This document shows positions 22,543-31,237 of a stretch of 33,050 nt of DNA, piece after piece (the first letter of the stretch is position 1; each line of letters starts with the position of its first letter). This stretch comes from Actinomycetota bacterium (GTDB lineage: Bacteria > Actinomycetota > Acidimicrobiia > Acidimicrobiales > Ilumatobacteraceae). The notes beneath the pieces are model-generated. The model saw nothing but the letters and a program-made list of their open reading frames with translations. It did no database searches and had not been told where the DNA came from. Both the position numbers and the translations under genes were made by a program. Location of the stretch: the NCBI GenBank assembly GCA_009701715.1, contig WLJO01000028.1, positions 1-33,050 of the forward strand. Reading direction: 5' to 3'.

Positions 22543-23490
22543 CTAGCCGAGGCTGAGTACCTGACGGGCGTGCTCGACGTCCTGCTTGAGTTGTGTGCGG
22601 ATCGAGTCGATGCCGTCGAACTTACGCTCACCGCGCAGGAAGTTCGTGAACTGCACACAAGCCGGCTCCCCGTACAGGTCGCCAGCAAAGGCGATGAGGT
22701 GTGCCTCGAGCAGCGACACGTCGGCGTGCTCGTAGAACGTGGGGCGCCGGCCGAGGTTCATCGCGCACGGGTGCTTCTCGCCGTTAGCCCTGATGTACCA
22801 CCCTGCATACACACCGTCAGCCGGTAGGCAGATCTGAACGGGCACCTCCACGTTCGCCGTGGGGAACCCGATGAGGCGACCGCGCTGGTCGCCCTGTACG
22901 ACGGGACCGCGTGCCTCGAAGGGGCGGCCGAGCATGTGGGCCGCCGTCTCCACGTTGCCGCCGGCGAGCGCCCGTCTGATCGCGGTGGAGGACACGGGTT
23001 CGTCCACGCCGTCGGTCCGCTCCACGAGCTCGATGGGGAACACCTCGAAGTCGTGGCGAGTGCCGATGTTGCGCAGTAGGCCAACGTTGCCTTCGCGCTG
23101 GTGGCCGAAGTGGAAGTCCTCCCCCACCACGACGGCGCGGGTTGCGAGCATGTCGACGAGCACGAGGCCAACGAACTCCTCTGCTGATTCCTGCGCACGT
23201 TCCTCATCGAACGGAACCACCACGGTTGCATCGACGCCGGTGCTCTCGAGCAGTTCGAGCTTCTGGTTCAGGTCCGTGAGCAGTTTCGGGCAGGATTCCG
23301 GCCGGACCACCGACGCGGGATGGGGGTCGAAGGTGACGACGACCGACTGCGCACCGAGTCGGGCGGCATGCTGGCGCACCTGCTCGATGACAGCACGGTG
23401 CCCACGGTGGATGCCGTCGTACGTTCCGATAGTGATGACCGAACGCCCACCCGCCCAAGGCCGGGTTGTGATGTCGGTGAACACCTGCAC
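22543..23490 (-). CDS. ribF: Bifunctional riboflavin kinase/FAD synthetase
   Basis: The 315-residue enzyme converts riboflavin to FMN and FMN to FAD. The N-terminal FMN adenylyltransferase has GTYDGIHRGH (22-31), VVTFDPHP and SSTAIRRAL. The C-terminal flavokinase has RLIGFPTANV, PADGVYAGW and LLEAHLIAF. GTG 23490 gives the usual N-terminus (MQVFTDITTRPWAGG). A GTG at 23523 would add 11 residues, with GAGGAGG touching it but too close to serve as a standard ribosome site. It is the last gene of the rimP-nusA-infB-type operon, downstream of truB as in many actinobacteria. Confidence 0.95.
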   Translation of the reverse strand: MQVFTDITTRPWAGGRSVITIGTYDGIHRGHRAVIEQVRQHAARLGAQSVVVTFDPHPASVVRPESCPKLLTDLNQKLELLESTGVDATVVVPFDEERAQESAEEFVGLVLVDMLATRAVVVGEDFHFGHQREGNVGLLRNIGTRHDFEVFPIELVERTDGVDEPVSSTAIRRALAGGNVETAAHMLGRPFEARGPVVQGDQRGRLIGFPTANVEVPVQICLPADGVYAGWYIRANGEKHPCAMNLGRRPTFYEHADVSLLEAHLIAFAGDLYGEPACVQFTNFLRGERKFDGIDSIRTQLKQDVEHARQVLSLG

Positions 23491-23531
23491 AGCGGAAAGG
23501 TTAGTACCCGGAACCTCGGGCACCCTCCTCG

Positions 23532-24404
23532 TCAGGCGACGGGGATCACGACGGCGGGCTTGGCCTCATCGGCACGGAACGCCTCGTAGACCGCCAGCAA
23601 CTCACCCTCGTCGTCGGTGACCGCCCACGGACCATCACCGGCGAACCGTGGCAGCACCCGACCGTTGTGCACGAGCGCAACAGTCGCTGCATCGACCGCA
23701 ACAGTTGTCATCCCGCGCAGCGCCGCGAGCATCGGCTGCAACCGTGCCTCGTCCGGCGGAGCCGACTCCCCGACATGGAACCCGCCGGAGGAAAGCCGTC
23801 GGAGGTTGCGCAGGTGTGCCCCACCGCCGAGCAGGTGTCCAAGATCAGCCGCAAGGGTCCTCACGTACGTACCCGAGGAACACGTGACATCGATACTCAG
23901 CACACCCGGTTCGGGCCCCTCCGACACCTCGAAGCGATGGATGGTGACCGGGCGCGGCTCGCGCTCCACCTCGATCCCCTCGCGGGCAAGTTCGTGGAGG
24001 CGACGGCCATCCACCTTCAGCGCAGACACCATCGGCGGTATCTGCAGGATCGGTCCGGTCAGGTATTCCGCAACGACCCGGCGGGCGTCGTCGAGCGTCA
24101 CCGCGCCCATGTCGTGACGGGCGGTCACCTCACCGGCAGCGTCCAACGTGGATGTCTCCGTGCCGAGGACCACCTCGGCCGCGTACCACTTGTCGTGACC
24201 AACGAGAAAGGTGAGCAGGCGAGTTGCGTTGCCGACGCCCACGAGCAGCACACCCGTCGCATCGGGGTCGAGTGTTCCCGCATGCCCGACACGCCGTTCG
24301 TCGAGGCGGCGGCGTACGAGCGCCACCACATCGTGGCTCGTTATGCCAGCAGGCTTGTCGATGACGAGGAACCCGTGGACCGTTGCGGGTCGGCGTCTGG
24401 CCAA
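23532..24404 (-). CDS. truB: tRNA pseudouridine(55) synthase
   Basis: The 290-residue protein makes pseudouridine 55 in the tRNA T-loop. It has GFLVIDKPAGITSHDVV (11-27), the catalytic-aspartate motif GHAGTLDPDATGVL with Asp46, KWYAAEVVLG, PPMVSALKVDGRRLHELAR and SSGTYVRTLAADLG. TTG 24404 starts four bases after the rbfA stop and fits the family N-terminus; the longer frame upstream overlaps rbfA and has no similarity. The C-terminal about 60 residues form a PUA-like/actinobacterial extension. Confidence 0.95.
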   Translation of the reverse strand: MARRRPATVHGFLVIDKPAGITSHDVVALVRRRLDERRVGHAGTLDPDATGVLLVGVGNATRLLTFLVGHDKWYAAEVVLGTETSTLDAAGEVTARHDMGAVTLDDARRVVAEYLTGPILQIPPMVSALKVDGRRLHELAREGIEVEREPRPVTIHRFEVSEGPEPGVLSIDVTCSSGTYVRTLAADLGHLLGGGAHLRNLRRLSSGGFHVGESAPPDEARLQPMLAALRGMTTVAVDAATVALVHNGRVLPRFAGDGPWAVTDDEGELLAVYEAFRADEAKPAVVIPVA

Positions 24405-24408
24405 CGCC

Positions 24409-24831
24409 CTACTCGGCCTCGGGTTCGGGTTCGATCTCGGGTTCGTCGGGCCGGGCCGGTGACGGGTTCTCGCGCAGGATCTTGTCGATCCGTTCGGCTG
24501 CCCGGATGACCTCGTCGGGACGGAAGGCAAGGATCGGGGTCTTGCGGGCGCGGACCTGACGCCCCACTGCAGCCTGTAGGCGCTTGCGGTTCTCGGTGAA
24601 CGCCTCGATGATTTCGGCATCGCCCTCGGGCCCGCGCATGGAGTCGAAGTACACGGTGCCGTGGTTCATCTCGGAGTCGACATCTACCTGGGTGATGCTC
24701 ACCCACAGCAGACGTTCGTCATCGATGAGGTTCAATTCCTCCGCGAGGACCTCACGCAGGAGTTCGTTGAGACGCGCAGACCGCGGGTAACGGTGCGTAC
24801 TGCTGCTGCTGGGGCGACGCTGACGGGTCAT
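24409..24831 (-). CDS. rbfA: 30S ribosome-binding factor A
   Basis: The 140-residue protein assists 16S rRNA maturation and cold-shock ribosome assembly. It has the RbfA KH-like fold: RSARLNELLREVLAEELNLI, VSITQVDVDSEMNHGTVYF, and IIEAFTENRKRLQAAVGRQV followed by the typical TPILAFRPDEVIRAAERID. ATG 24831 (MTRQRRPSSSS) lies 10 bases after infB; an open frame further upstream overlaps infB and is spurious. The tail EPEIEPEPEAE is acidic. Confidence 0.95.
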   Translation of the reverse strand: MTRQRRPSSSSTHRYPRSARLNELLREVLAEELNLIDDERLLWVSITQVDVDSEMNHGTVYFDSMRGPEGDAEIIEAFTENRKRLQAAVGRQVRARKTPILAFRPDEVIRAAERIDKILRENPSPARPDEPEIEPEPEAE

Positions 24832-24841
24832 GGCGCTTGCG

Positions 24842-27800
24842 TCAGACGCGAGCGACTTCCCGCTCGTCGAACGTCTCGATGAGGTCCCCGCCCTTGAGGT
24901 CGGTGAAGTCCGAGAGGCCGATACCGCACTCGAAGCCCTCGCGCACCTCTCGAGCATCGTCCTTGAAGCGCTTCAACGAGTTGATGGAGCCCTTCCAGAT
25001 GATGACGCCGTCGCGGATGAAGCGAACCTTGGAGCCACGCGTGATGACGCCCGAGCGCACGAGGCAGCCCGCGATGGCACCGATCTTTGGCACACGGAAC
25101 ACTTCGCGCACCTCAGCCTCGCCGGTAACGACTTCCTCGAACTCGGGAGCGAGCATGCCGACCATCGCTCGCTCGATGTCCTCGAGCAACTTGTAGATGA
25201 TCTCGTAGGTGCGAATGTCCACACCCTCGGCGGCGGCCATCTCGCGGGCCTTGCGGTCCGGACGGACGTTGAAGCCGATGATCGTGGCGTTCGTTGCCGA
25301 CGCCAGCGAGATGTCGTTCTCGGTGATGCCGCCGACGGCGCGATGCACAAACGAGAGCTTCACCTCGTCCCGCTCAAGCTTGCGGAGGGACTCGGTGACG
25401 GCTTCCAGCGAGCCGTGCACGTCTGCCTTCAGCAAGAGATTGAGCGTGGCAACCTCGCCCGCCTGGATCTGGCTGAAGATGTCCTCGAGTTTGACGCCCT
25501 TCTGGACACGAGCATCGCCGCGCTGATTGGTGAGGCGGCTGCGCTGTTCGCGTGCCTCGGCAACGGTACGGGCGGTCTTGTCGTCCGGGGCAACGCGGAA
25601 CTCGTCGCCGGCGCCGGGCACGGCCGAGAGGCCGAGCACCTGAACCGGGGTGGACGGGCCTGCTTCCTTGATCTGACGACCCTGGTCGTCGATCATCGCC
25701 CGGACGCGACCCCAGGCCGCACCCGCAACGATCGGATCACCGACACGCAGCGTTCCCTTGTCCACGAGGATCGTGGCTACGGGGCCGCGGCCGGTGTCGA
25801 GGTTGGCCTCAAGCACGATGCCCTTGGCGCGCCCCGTGGGGTTGGCCGTGAGCTCCTCGAGCTCAGCAACGACGAGCAACTGGCTGAGCAGGTCGTCCAC
25901 GCCGAGGTTCTGCTGGGCAGACATCTGGACGGTGATCGTGTCGCCGCCCCACGACTCGGGGACGAGTTCGTACTCGGACAGCTGCGCCATCACACGGTCG
26001 ACGTCGGCGTTCTCCTTGTCGATCTTGTTGATCGCAACGATGATCGGGACGTCCGCTGACTTTGCGTGGTTGATGGCCTCGGCGGTCTGGGGCATCACGC
26101 CGTCGTCCGCCGCCACCACGAGCACCACGATGTCGGTGACCTGGGCACCACGTGCGCGCATCTTGGTGAACGCGGCGTGTCCCGGGGTGTCGATGAACGT
26201 GATCGCTCCGCCGTCGTGGGGCACCTTGTACGCACCGATGTGCTGCGTAATGCCGCCGGCCTCGCCGGCAACCACATTGGCGTTACGGATCTTGTCGAGC
26301 AGTGTGGTCTTGCCGTGGTCGACGTGGCCCATGACGGTGACCACGGGCGGGCGGGACTGCTGCAACGCCTCGATCTCGTCATCGCTGTCGTCAAACAGCG
26401 CCTGGAGCTCCAGCTCTTCCTGCTGGCCCGGCTCGACGAGCAGGATCTCGGCACCGATCTCCAGCGCGAACAATTCCATCTGCTCGTCGGAAAGCGTCAT
26501 GGTCGCGGTGACCATCTCGCCGTTCTTCAGCAGGAAACGAACGAGGTCCGCTGCCGTGCGGTTGACCTTGGGAGCGAACTCCTGGGCCGACACACCACGC
26601 TCGATGACGATCGTGCCCTCGGGAACGGGTGCATCATCGCGGGTGTAATTGGTGCCGAGATGCGGCTGCAACTCGTCCATGTCACGACGACGACGTCCGC
26701 CACGCTTCTTGGGTGCACGACGCTGACCGCTGGGGCGACCGCCTCCACCAGGACGACCGGGACCGCCACCGGGGCCACCGGGGCCACCGGGACCTCCGCC
26801 GGGACCACCGGGACGCTGACCGAATCCGCCAGGGCCGCCGGGACCACCGCCGGGACCACCGGGACGGGGAGCGAAGCCACCGGGGCGCGGACCGCCAGGG
26901 CCGCCACCAGGACGCTGACCGAATCCGCCCGGACGCGGGCCGCCAGGGGCACCGCCGGGACGCTGGCCGGGACCACCGAAACGCTGGCCGGGTGCACCAC
27001 CGGGCGCACTGCCGGGACGAGGACCGCCACCGGGCGGGGGCGGAATCGGCTTACCCGATGCCGACATCGGGCGAGCGCCACCGGGCGGCGGCGGGATCGG
27101 ACGGCCCGTGGGCATCGGGGGGCGCGGGCCGCCGGGAACCGCACCTGCGGGACGTGTGGGCGGCATGCCAGCAGGCAGCGGTCCGGGGGGACGCTGACCG
27201 GGGGTAGCGGGCGGGCGCACCGGAGCGGACCCGGTGGGCGGCAGGGGACGAGCGGCAACGGGCGGAGCCGGGCGTGCAGCCGAATCTGGGCCTGGCCTCG
27301 TGCTCTTGATGACGCGTGATTCTGCGACAGGTTCCTCGACGGGTGCTGCAGGCACCGTTTCCGATGCGGGGGTCGGGGCAGCAGCCGCGACCACTGGGAC
27401 GGGTGCCTCAATGAGAGGTGCCTCAACCACCGGTGCCGGAGCAGGTGCAGGTGCCTCAACCACCGGTGCCGGGGCCTCAATCACGGGAGCCGGGGCCGGA
27501 GCCTCAATCACGGGAGCCGGGGCCGGAGCCTCAATCACGGGAGCCGGGGCCGGAGCCTCGACCACGGGAGCCGGGGCCGGAGCCTCAACCACGGGAGCCG
27601 GAGCCGGAGCCTCAACCACGGGAGCCGGAGCAGACACCTCAACAGCGGGAGCCTCGACAACGGAAGCGTCAGCCTCGTCGTCTTGTTTGGCAGCAGCCTT
27701 CTTGGAGGGGGCCTTGGTGGCCTTGACGACTTTGGGCTCCTCCGGCTGCTCGGGTCGGGTGAGGCCGTCACGCTCGGCGCGACGACGAATCCGGTCGGCC

Positions 27801-27928
27801 TGTGCCTCCTGGATGCTGGAGGAATGACTCTTGACGGGGACGCCAAGGACCATCGAGAGGTCCAGGGCCTCCTTGTTGGTCATTCCGAGCTCTTTGGCGA
27901 GCTCATGCAGCCGGATGTTTTTCGGCAC
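24842..27928 (-). CDS. infB: Translation initiation factor IF-2
   Basis: The 1028-residue GTPase places initiator tRNA on the 30S subunit. The N-terminal IF2_N domain is [18 protein letters not shown]. Then comes a long low-complexity region, Ala/Pro/Val (about residues 90-190) and Gly/Pro/Arg (about 230-395), as in actinobacterial IF2. The G domain has P-loop GHVDHGKTT (534-542), DTPGHAAF, and NKID, followed by domains II-IV. The start GTG 27928 has only a weak ribosome site. It is preceded by ylxR and followed by rbfA after a 10-base gap. The core is fully intact. Confidence 0.97.
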   Translation of the reverse strand: MPKNIRLHELAKELGMTNKEALDLSMVLGVPVKSHSSSIQEAQADRIRRRAERDGLTRPEQPEEPKVVKATKAPSKKAAAKQDDEADASVVEAPAVEVSAPAPVVEAPAPAPVVEAPAPAPVVEAPAPAPVIEAPAPAPVIEAPAPAPVIEAPAPVVEAPAPAPAPVVEAPLIEAPVPVVAAAAPTPASETVPAAPVEEPVAESRVIKSTRPGPDSAARPAPPVAARPLPPTGSAPVRPPATPGQRPPGPLPAGMPPTRPAGAVPGGPRPPMPTGRPIPPPPGGARPMSASGKPIPPPPGGGPRPGSAPGGAPGQRFGGPGQRPGGAPGGPRPGGFGQRPGGGPGGPRPGGFAPRPGGPGGGPGGPGGFGQRPGGPGGGPGGPGGPGGGPGRPGGGGRPSGQRRAPKKRGGRRRRDMDELQPHLGTNYTRDDAPVPEGTIVIERGVSAQEFAPKVNRTAADLVRFLLKNGEMVTATMTLSDEQMELFALEIGAEILLVEPGQQEELELQALFDDSDDEIEALQQSRPPVVTVMGHVDHGKTTLLDKIRNANVVAGEAGGITQHIGAYKVPHDGGAITFIDTPGHAAFTKMRARGAQVTDIVVLVVAADDGVMPQTAEAINHAKSADVPIIVAINKIDKENADVDRVMAQLSEYELVPESWGGDTITVQMSAQQNLGVDDLLSQLLVVAELEELTANPTGRAKGIVLEANLDTGRGPVATILVDKGTLRVGDPIVAGAAWGRVRAMIDDQGRQIKEAGPSTPVQVLGLSAVPGAGDEFRVAPDDKTARTVAEAREQRSRLTNQRGDARVQKGVKLEDIFSQIQAGEVATLNLLLKADVHGSLEAVTESLRKLERDEVKLSFVHRAVGGITENDISLASATNATIIGFNVRPDRKAREMAAAEGVDIRTYEIIYKLLEDIERAMVGMLAPEFEEVVTGEAEVREVFRVPKIGAIAGCLVRSGVITRGSKVRFIRDGVIIWKGSINSLKRFKDDAREVREGFECGIGLSDFTDLKGGDLIETFDEREVARV
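26745..27055 (-). repeat. Gly/Pro-rich coding repeats in infB
   Basis: On the minus strand the code is repeated Gly-Pro-Gly, with units such as GGFGQRPGG and [12 protein letters not shown]. The plus strand therefore shows long runs of ccacc/ccggg. These repeats make long spurious open frames on the other strand. Confidence 0.8.
27420..27650 (-). repeat. 27-bp Ala/Pro/Glu coding repeats in infB
   Basis: About eight tandem units code APAPV(V/I)EAP on the minus strand. Several neighbouring copies (for example around 27477-27560) are nearly identical at the DNA level, giving a minisatellite whose copy number could vary without breaking the frame. Confidence 0.8.
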
Positions 27929-27937
27929 GTTGTCCGT

Positions 27938-28282
27938 TCAGCCTTTCGTCCCTGCGGTCCTGCCGGCCAATCCGGCGGAACGCAATCCTCTCACTTGGGT
28001 GTCCGCATGACCGAACACTCCACGTACATCGGTGAGTACGGCAACATCGACCCGGCGCTTCCACGCACGGGCGAATGCACCACGGCTCACCGCCGTATCG
28101 AAGCATGTCACCGAGCCTGCGCAAATCCACGCACCCCGACCGCCTGCACGCATTGCGGCCGCACCACAGAGGGCGCGCTCGTCTGCGCTCAGTCGGCAAC
28201 GCATCAGTTCCCCGACAGGCTTGGCCTGGCGGCACCCGATGCAGGTGCGAAGAGGAGTACGGGTATCAGGCGTCGGCCCCAC
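27938..28282 (-). CDS. ylxR: YlxR-family RNA-binding protein (RNase P modulator-like)
   Basis: The 114-residue protein has the DUF448/YlxR signature RTCIGCRQAKPVGELMR, then GRGAWIC and CFDTAVSRGAFARAW. Homologues bind RNA and, in firmicutes, are reported to modulate RNase P (RnpM). It lies between nusA and infB, the normal place. GTG 28282 overlaps the nusA end by 17 bases with GAGG nearby. The C-terminal 25 residues are not conserved. Confidence 0.92.
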   Translation of the reverse strand: MGPTPDTRTPLRTCIGCRQAKPVGELMRCRLSADERALCGAAAMRAGGRGAWICAGSVTCFDTAVSRGAFARAWKRRVDVAVLTDVRGVFGHADTQVRGLRSAGLAGRTAGTKG

Positions 28283-29426
28283 CGGCCTCGGTTGCTGCAG
28301 GGGCGTTGGTGGCGTTCTCCCACTCCTCGCGACTCATGACCGAGCCGTCCGAAGCGTGCCATTCCATCAGCCCAGTCTCGGCGTTCTCTGCCCACTGACC
28401 CTGCTCGTACTCCTGGCCGGTCTCGTCGTAGGAGATGCCGGCAACCTCGTCGGCGAGCTGCTGCTCGCTCTTGATATCGATGGCCCAGCCGGTGAGACGG
28501 GAGGCGAGGCGGGCGTTCTGGCCCTCCTTGCCGATGGCGAGCGAAAGCTGGAAGTCCGGGACGATCACCTCGGCACGGCCGGTGTTCTCGTCGATCCGCA
28601 CCTCTTTGACCTTCGCCGGCGACAGGGCCTTGGCGATGAAGTCCTGCTGGTCCTCACTGAAGGGGACGATGTCGATCTTCTCGCCGCGCAGTTCGTTGAC
28701 GACCATCCGGACGCGGGCACCGCGGGCACCCACGCACGCACCCACCGGGTCCACATTGTGGTCGTTGGACCAAACGGCGATCTTGGTGCGGTGGCCTGGT
28801 TCACGGGCACATGCCTTGATCTCGACGATGCCGTCGGCGATCTCGGGGACCTCAAGCTCGAACAGGCGCTTGATGAGGCCCGGATGAGTGCGGGACACAA
28901 CGATCTGCGGGCCCTTGGCGGTCTTACGGACCTCGACGATGTACGCCTTCACCCGGTCCCCGGGCTGGGGGCGCTCGAAGGGAACCTGCTCAGCCTGGGG
29001 TAGCAGTGCCTCGACCTTGCCGAGATCGAGCAGCGTGTAGCGGCTGTCGGTCTGCTGGATGATGCCCGTGACGATGTCACCCTCGCGGTTGGCGTATTCC
29101 TCGAACTTGCGGTCACGCTCGGCCTCGCGGATGCGCTGACCCATCACCTGACGGAAGGTCTGGGCGGCAATGCGGCCCATCTCTTCCCTCTTGGGCGTGT
29201 CGTCGCGCTCGTTGACCCAGTTGCCGTCCTCGTCCACGTCGTACGCAGTGAAGCGGAACTCGAGTGTGTCGGGGTTTATCTCCACGACCACTTCGTCGGC
29301 GGCACCCTGACGGCGTTTGTAGGCAGTCGCCAACGCGTCCACGAGTACGTGGAGCAGCGTGTCGACGGAGATGCCTTTCTCGGCCGCCAGGACACGGACG
29401 GCTTCGGCCATGTCGAGGTTGCTCAT
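28266..29426 (-). CDS. nusA: Transcription termination/antitermination factor NusA
   Basis: The 386-residue protein binds RNA polymerase and nascent RNA. The N-terminal domain is MAEAVRVLAAEKGIS...DALATAYKRR; S1 domain is REGDIVTGIIQQTDSRYTLLDLG; the KH domains include VGACVGARGARVRMVVNELRGE and LAIGKEGQNARLASRLTG. The tail is short and acidic, without the two C-terminal repeats of E. coli NusA, as is normal for actinobacteria. ATG 29426 overlaps the rimP stop by four bases. Confidence 0.97.
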   Translation of the reverse strand: MSNLDMAEAVRVLAAEKGISVDTLLHVLVDALATAYKRRQGAADEVVVEINPDTLEFRFTAYDVDEDGNWVNERDDTPKREEMGRIAAQTFRQVMGQRIREAERDRKFEEYANREGDIVTGIIQQTDSRYTLLDLGKVEALLPQAEQVPFERPQPGDRVKAYIVEVRKTAKGPQIVVSRTHPGLIKRLFELEVPEIADGIVEIKACAREPGHRTKIAVWSNDHNVDPVGACVGARGARVRMVVNELRGEKIDIVPFSEDQQDFIAKALSPAKVKEVRIDENTGRAEVIVPDFQLSLAIGKEGQNARLASRLTGWAIDIKSEQQLADEVAGISYDETGQEYEQGQWAENAETGLMEWHASDGSVMSREEWENATNAPAATEAGGADA

Positions 29427-30037
29427 GCGGAGACCTCCTGATTAGGGGTGTCGGACGGCCCGTTCGGCTGCGATGCAGCCTTCTTCGGACCGGCGTTCTT
29501 GGGTGAAGCGTTCTTGGTTGGCGGCTTGGTGCTGGCCTGCTTGGGGACGGCCGGGCCGCGCTTGGCCTTGTCTGCTGCGCCCCACACGAACACTGTGCGG
29601 GCGCGGTCGATCTGGTCGTACGGCACGGTTCGCTCGTCGTGGGGTGCTTCGTCGGAGCGCACGGTGATGCCGTTGTCGTCTGCCGCTACCAGGATTCCCT
29701 GGATTCGACGGGCCTCATTGGTGACATCGCGCAGGCGCACGCTCACCGTGGCACCGATGACCCGGGTGAAGTGGTCCGGACGGCGAAGCGAGCGCTCGAT
29801 GCCGGGGCTCGACACCTCCAGGGTGTAGTCGCCTGCGACCGGGTCCGAGTGCTCGAACTCCCGCCGAATCAGTCGTGTGGCCAGCGCGATCACCTCGAGA
29901 TCGGCCCCACCGGGCTTGTCGATCGTGATCTTGAGCAGGCCGGCGCCGTAGTCGAGGTCGTAGAGATCGAGATCGAGATCCGCGAGGATCGGGGCAACAA
30001 GTGCTGCGACGCGCGCGATTGCGGGGCTGTCGGCCAT
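29423..30037 (-). CDS. rimP: Ribosome maturation factor RimP
   Basis: The 204-residue protein is needed for 30S subunit maturation. It has the N-terminal ILADLDLDLYDLDYG...LKITIDKPGG, the conserved YTLEVSSPGIERSLRRPDHF, and a C-terminal SH3-like domain. An added Lys/Pro/Ala-rich tail of about 50 residues (KQASTKPPTKNASPKNAGPKK) follows. ATG 30037 is preceded by AGAGGTGAGGAG, a very strong and extended ribosome site; longer upstream reading has no similarity. It heads the rimP-nusA-ylxR-infB-rbfA-truB-ribF operon. Confidence 0.95.
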   Translation of the reverse strand: MADSPAIARVAALVAPILADLDLDLYDLDYGAGLLKITIDKPGGADLEVIALATRLIRREFEHSDPVAGDYTLEVSSPGIERSLRRPDHFTRVIGATVSVRLRDVTNEARRIQGILVAADDNGITVRSDEAPHDERTVPYDQIDRARTVFVWGAADKAKRGPAVPKQASTKPPTKNASPKNAGPKKAASQPNGPSDTPNQEVSA

Positions 30038-30104
30038 CTCCTCACCTCTTCTCTCGATCTTCGGTTGAACCTGTGCAGTTGACGTTTCCCTGCCCGTAAG
30101 CGAC

Positions 30105-30133
30105 AACGGCGCGGGCACAAGGCCCACGCCGTT
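30105..30133 (-). promoter_or_regulatory. Hairpin in the rimP operon leader
   Basis: AACGGCG (30105-30111) pairs with CGCCGTT (30127-30133), and GGGC (30113-30116) with GCCC (30122-30125), with one mismatch and a five-base loop. There is no T-run on either strand, so it is not a standard terminator. It lies 68 bases upstream of rimP and may be a leader structure or a palindromic operator for the rimP/manA intergenic region. Confidence 0.4.
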
Positions 30134-30177
30134 CAAGAGAACGTCAATACCGTCTCTGGATGATAGCGGCCAAACCG

Positions 30178-30183
30178 TAGGCT
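30178..30183 (+). promoter_or_regulatory. Leaderless -10 hexamer for manA
   Basis: TAGGCT matches TANNNT and ends six bases before the GTG at 30190, with no ribosome site, the third case of this arrangement in the window. Confidence 0.4.
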
Positions 30184-30189
30184 GACGCC

Positions 30190-31185
30190 GTGATTCGGCT
30201 GATTGGCGCCGCCCAGCACTACGCGTGGGGTTCGGACTCCGCCATTCCCGCCGCGCTCGGCATTGAGCCGGACGGGCGACCGTGGGCCGAACTGTGGTGG
30301 GGCACACATCCCGGTGGACGCACGATGGCCGCCACCCCTTCGGATGCCCCAGTCCCCCTTGCCGAGCTCGCCGGACGTCTGCCCTACCTCGTCAAGTTGC
30401 TTGCCGCCGCCCGACCCCTGTCGCTCCAGGCGCACCCGACCGAGGAGCAGGCAGCCCTGGGGTACGCGCGAGAGGAGCGCCTACGGGTGCCCCTGACCGA
30501 CCCCCAGCGCCTGTACCGGGACCCGTACGGCAAGCCGGAACTGCTGCTGGCCGTCACCAGATTCGAGATCCTCTGCGGATTCCGGCCTGTGGAGGAGAGC
30601 GCTGCCGACCTCGAGGCATGCGGCGGTGACGAGATTGCCGACAACCTCCGTCTGCTCGGGCCGGCGGCAACGGTTGCGTGGCTGCTCGGCAGTCGTCCCC
30701 CCATCGAACTCGACCACCCGCTCTATGAACGTCTGGCCGCAGACTTCCCGGGAGACCCGGGAGCACTGGTGGCCCTACTCCTCCATCACGTCGTGCTCGA
30801 GCCGGGCGAGGCGCTGTTCCTCTACGCCGGCCTGCTCCACGTGTACCTGCAGGGGGTCGGGGTAGAGGTGATGGGGGCATCCGACAACGTGATGCGCGGC
30901 GGGCTCACGCTCAAGCACGTGGACGTCACCGAACTCGTGACGGTGCTCAACCCCACCCCCAGCACCCCTGAGGTGCTCGCGCCCACGCCGACAGGGTGGT
31001 ACCCGGTGCCCACCGACGCCTTTGCTGTGCAGGGACTCGCTGGCCCGGACCGTTGGGTGACGACGGGCCCGGAGATCATCGTGCGGCTGTCCGGTGGCGG
31101 GGATACCGGTGCGTGGTATGCCGAACCCGGAAGCGTGGTCGAGTGGACCGGTGGACTGGGCTGTCGTGTGACTGCGGTGCTCTGA
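30190..31185 (+). CDS. manA: Mannose-6-phosphate isomerase, class I
   Basis: The 331-residue zinc enzyme interconverts fructose-6-phosphate and mannose-6-phosphate, feeding GDP-mannose for glycans and mannosyl lipids. Zinc-site residues are visible: Gln80 and His82 in SLQAHP, Glu117 in GKPELLL, and the histidine in YAGLLHVYLQG. The arginine block is ASDNVMRGGLTLKHVDV. It is shorter than the E. coli enzyme (about 390) but of normal size for the short class. The start is GTG 30190 (MIRLIGAAQHYAWG), supported by family N-terminus and the -10 box. It is divergent from rimP and convergent with ispG. Confidence 0.94.
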   Translation: MIRLIGAAQHYAWGSDSAIPAALGIEPDGRPWAELWWGTHPGGRTMAATPSDAPVPLAELAGRLPYLVKLLAAARPLSLQAHPTEEQAALGYAREERLRVPLTDPQRLYRDPYGKPELLLAVTRFEILCGFRPVEESAADLEACGGDEIADNLRLLGPAATVAWLLGSRPPIELDHPLYERLAADFPGDPGALVALLLHHVVLEPGEALFLYAGLLHVYLQGVGVEVMGASDNVMRGGLTLKHVDVTELVTVLNPTPSTPEVLAPTPTGWYPVPTDAFAVQGLAGPDRWVTTGPEIIVRLSGGGDTGAWYAEPGSVVEWTGGLGCRVTAVL

Positions 31186-31237
31186 CGCAGTACGCGCATC
31201 ATCCCGGCACGCGACGAGCGTCACGCGTCCTGAGGGC

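Noticed and set aside
26066-27319. Plus-strand Thr/Ala/Gly-rich open frame over infB
   Set aside because: Antisense of the infB GTPase and Gly/Pro repeats; low-complexity composition follows from the repeats.
30105-30133. Hairpin as a rho-independent terminator
   Set aside because: No T-run on either strand and it lies between divergent starts, where a terminator is not expected.
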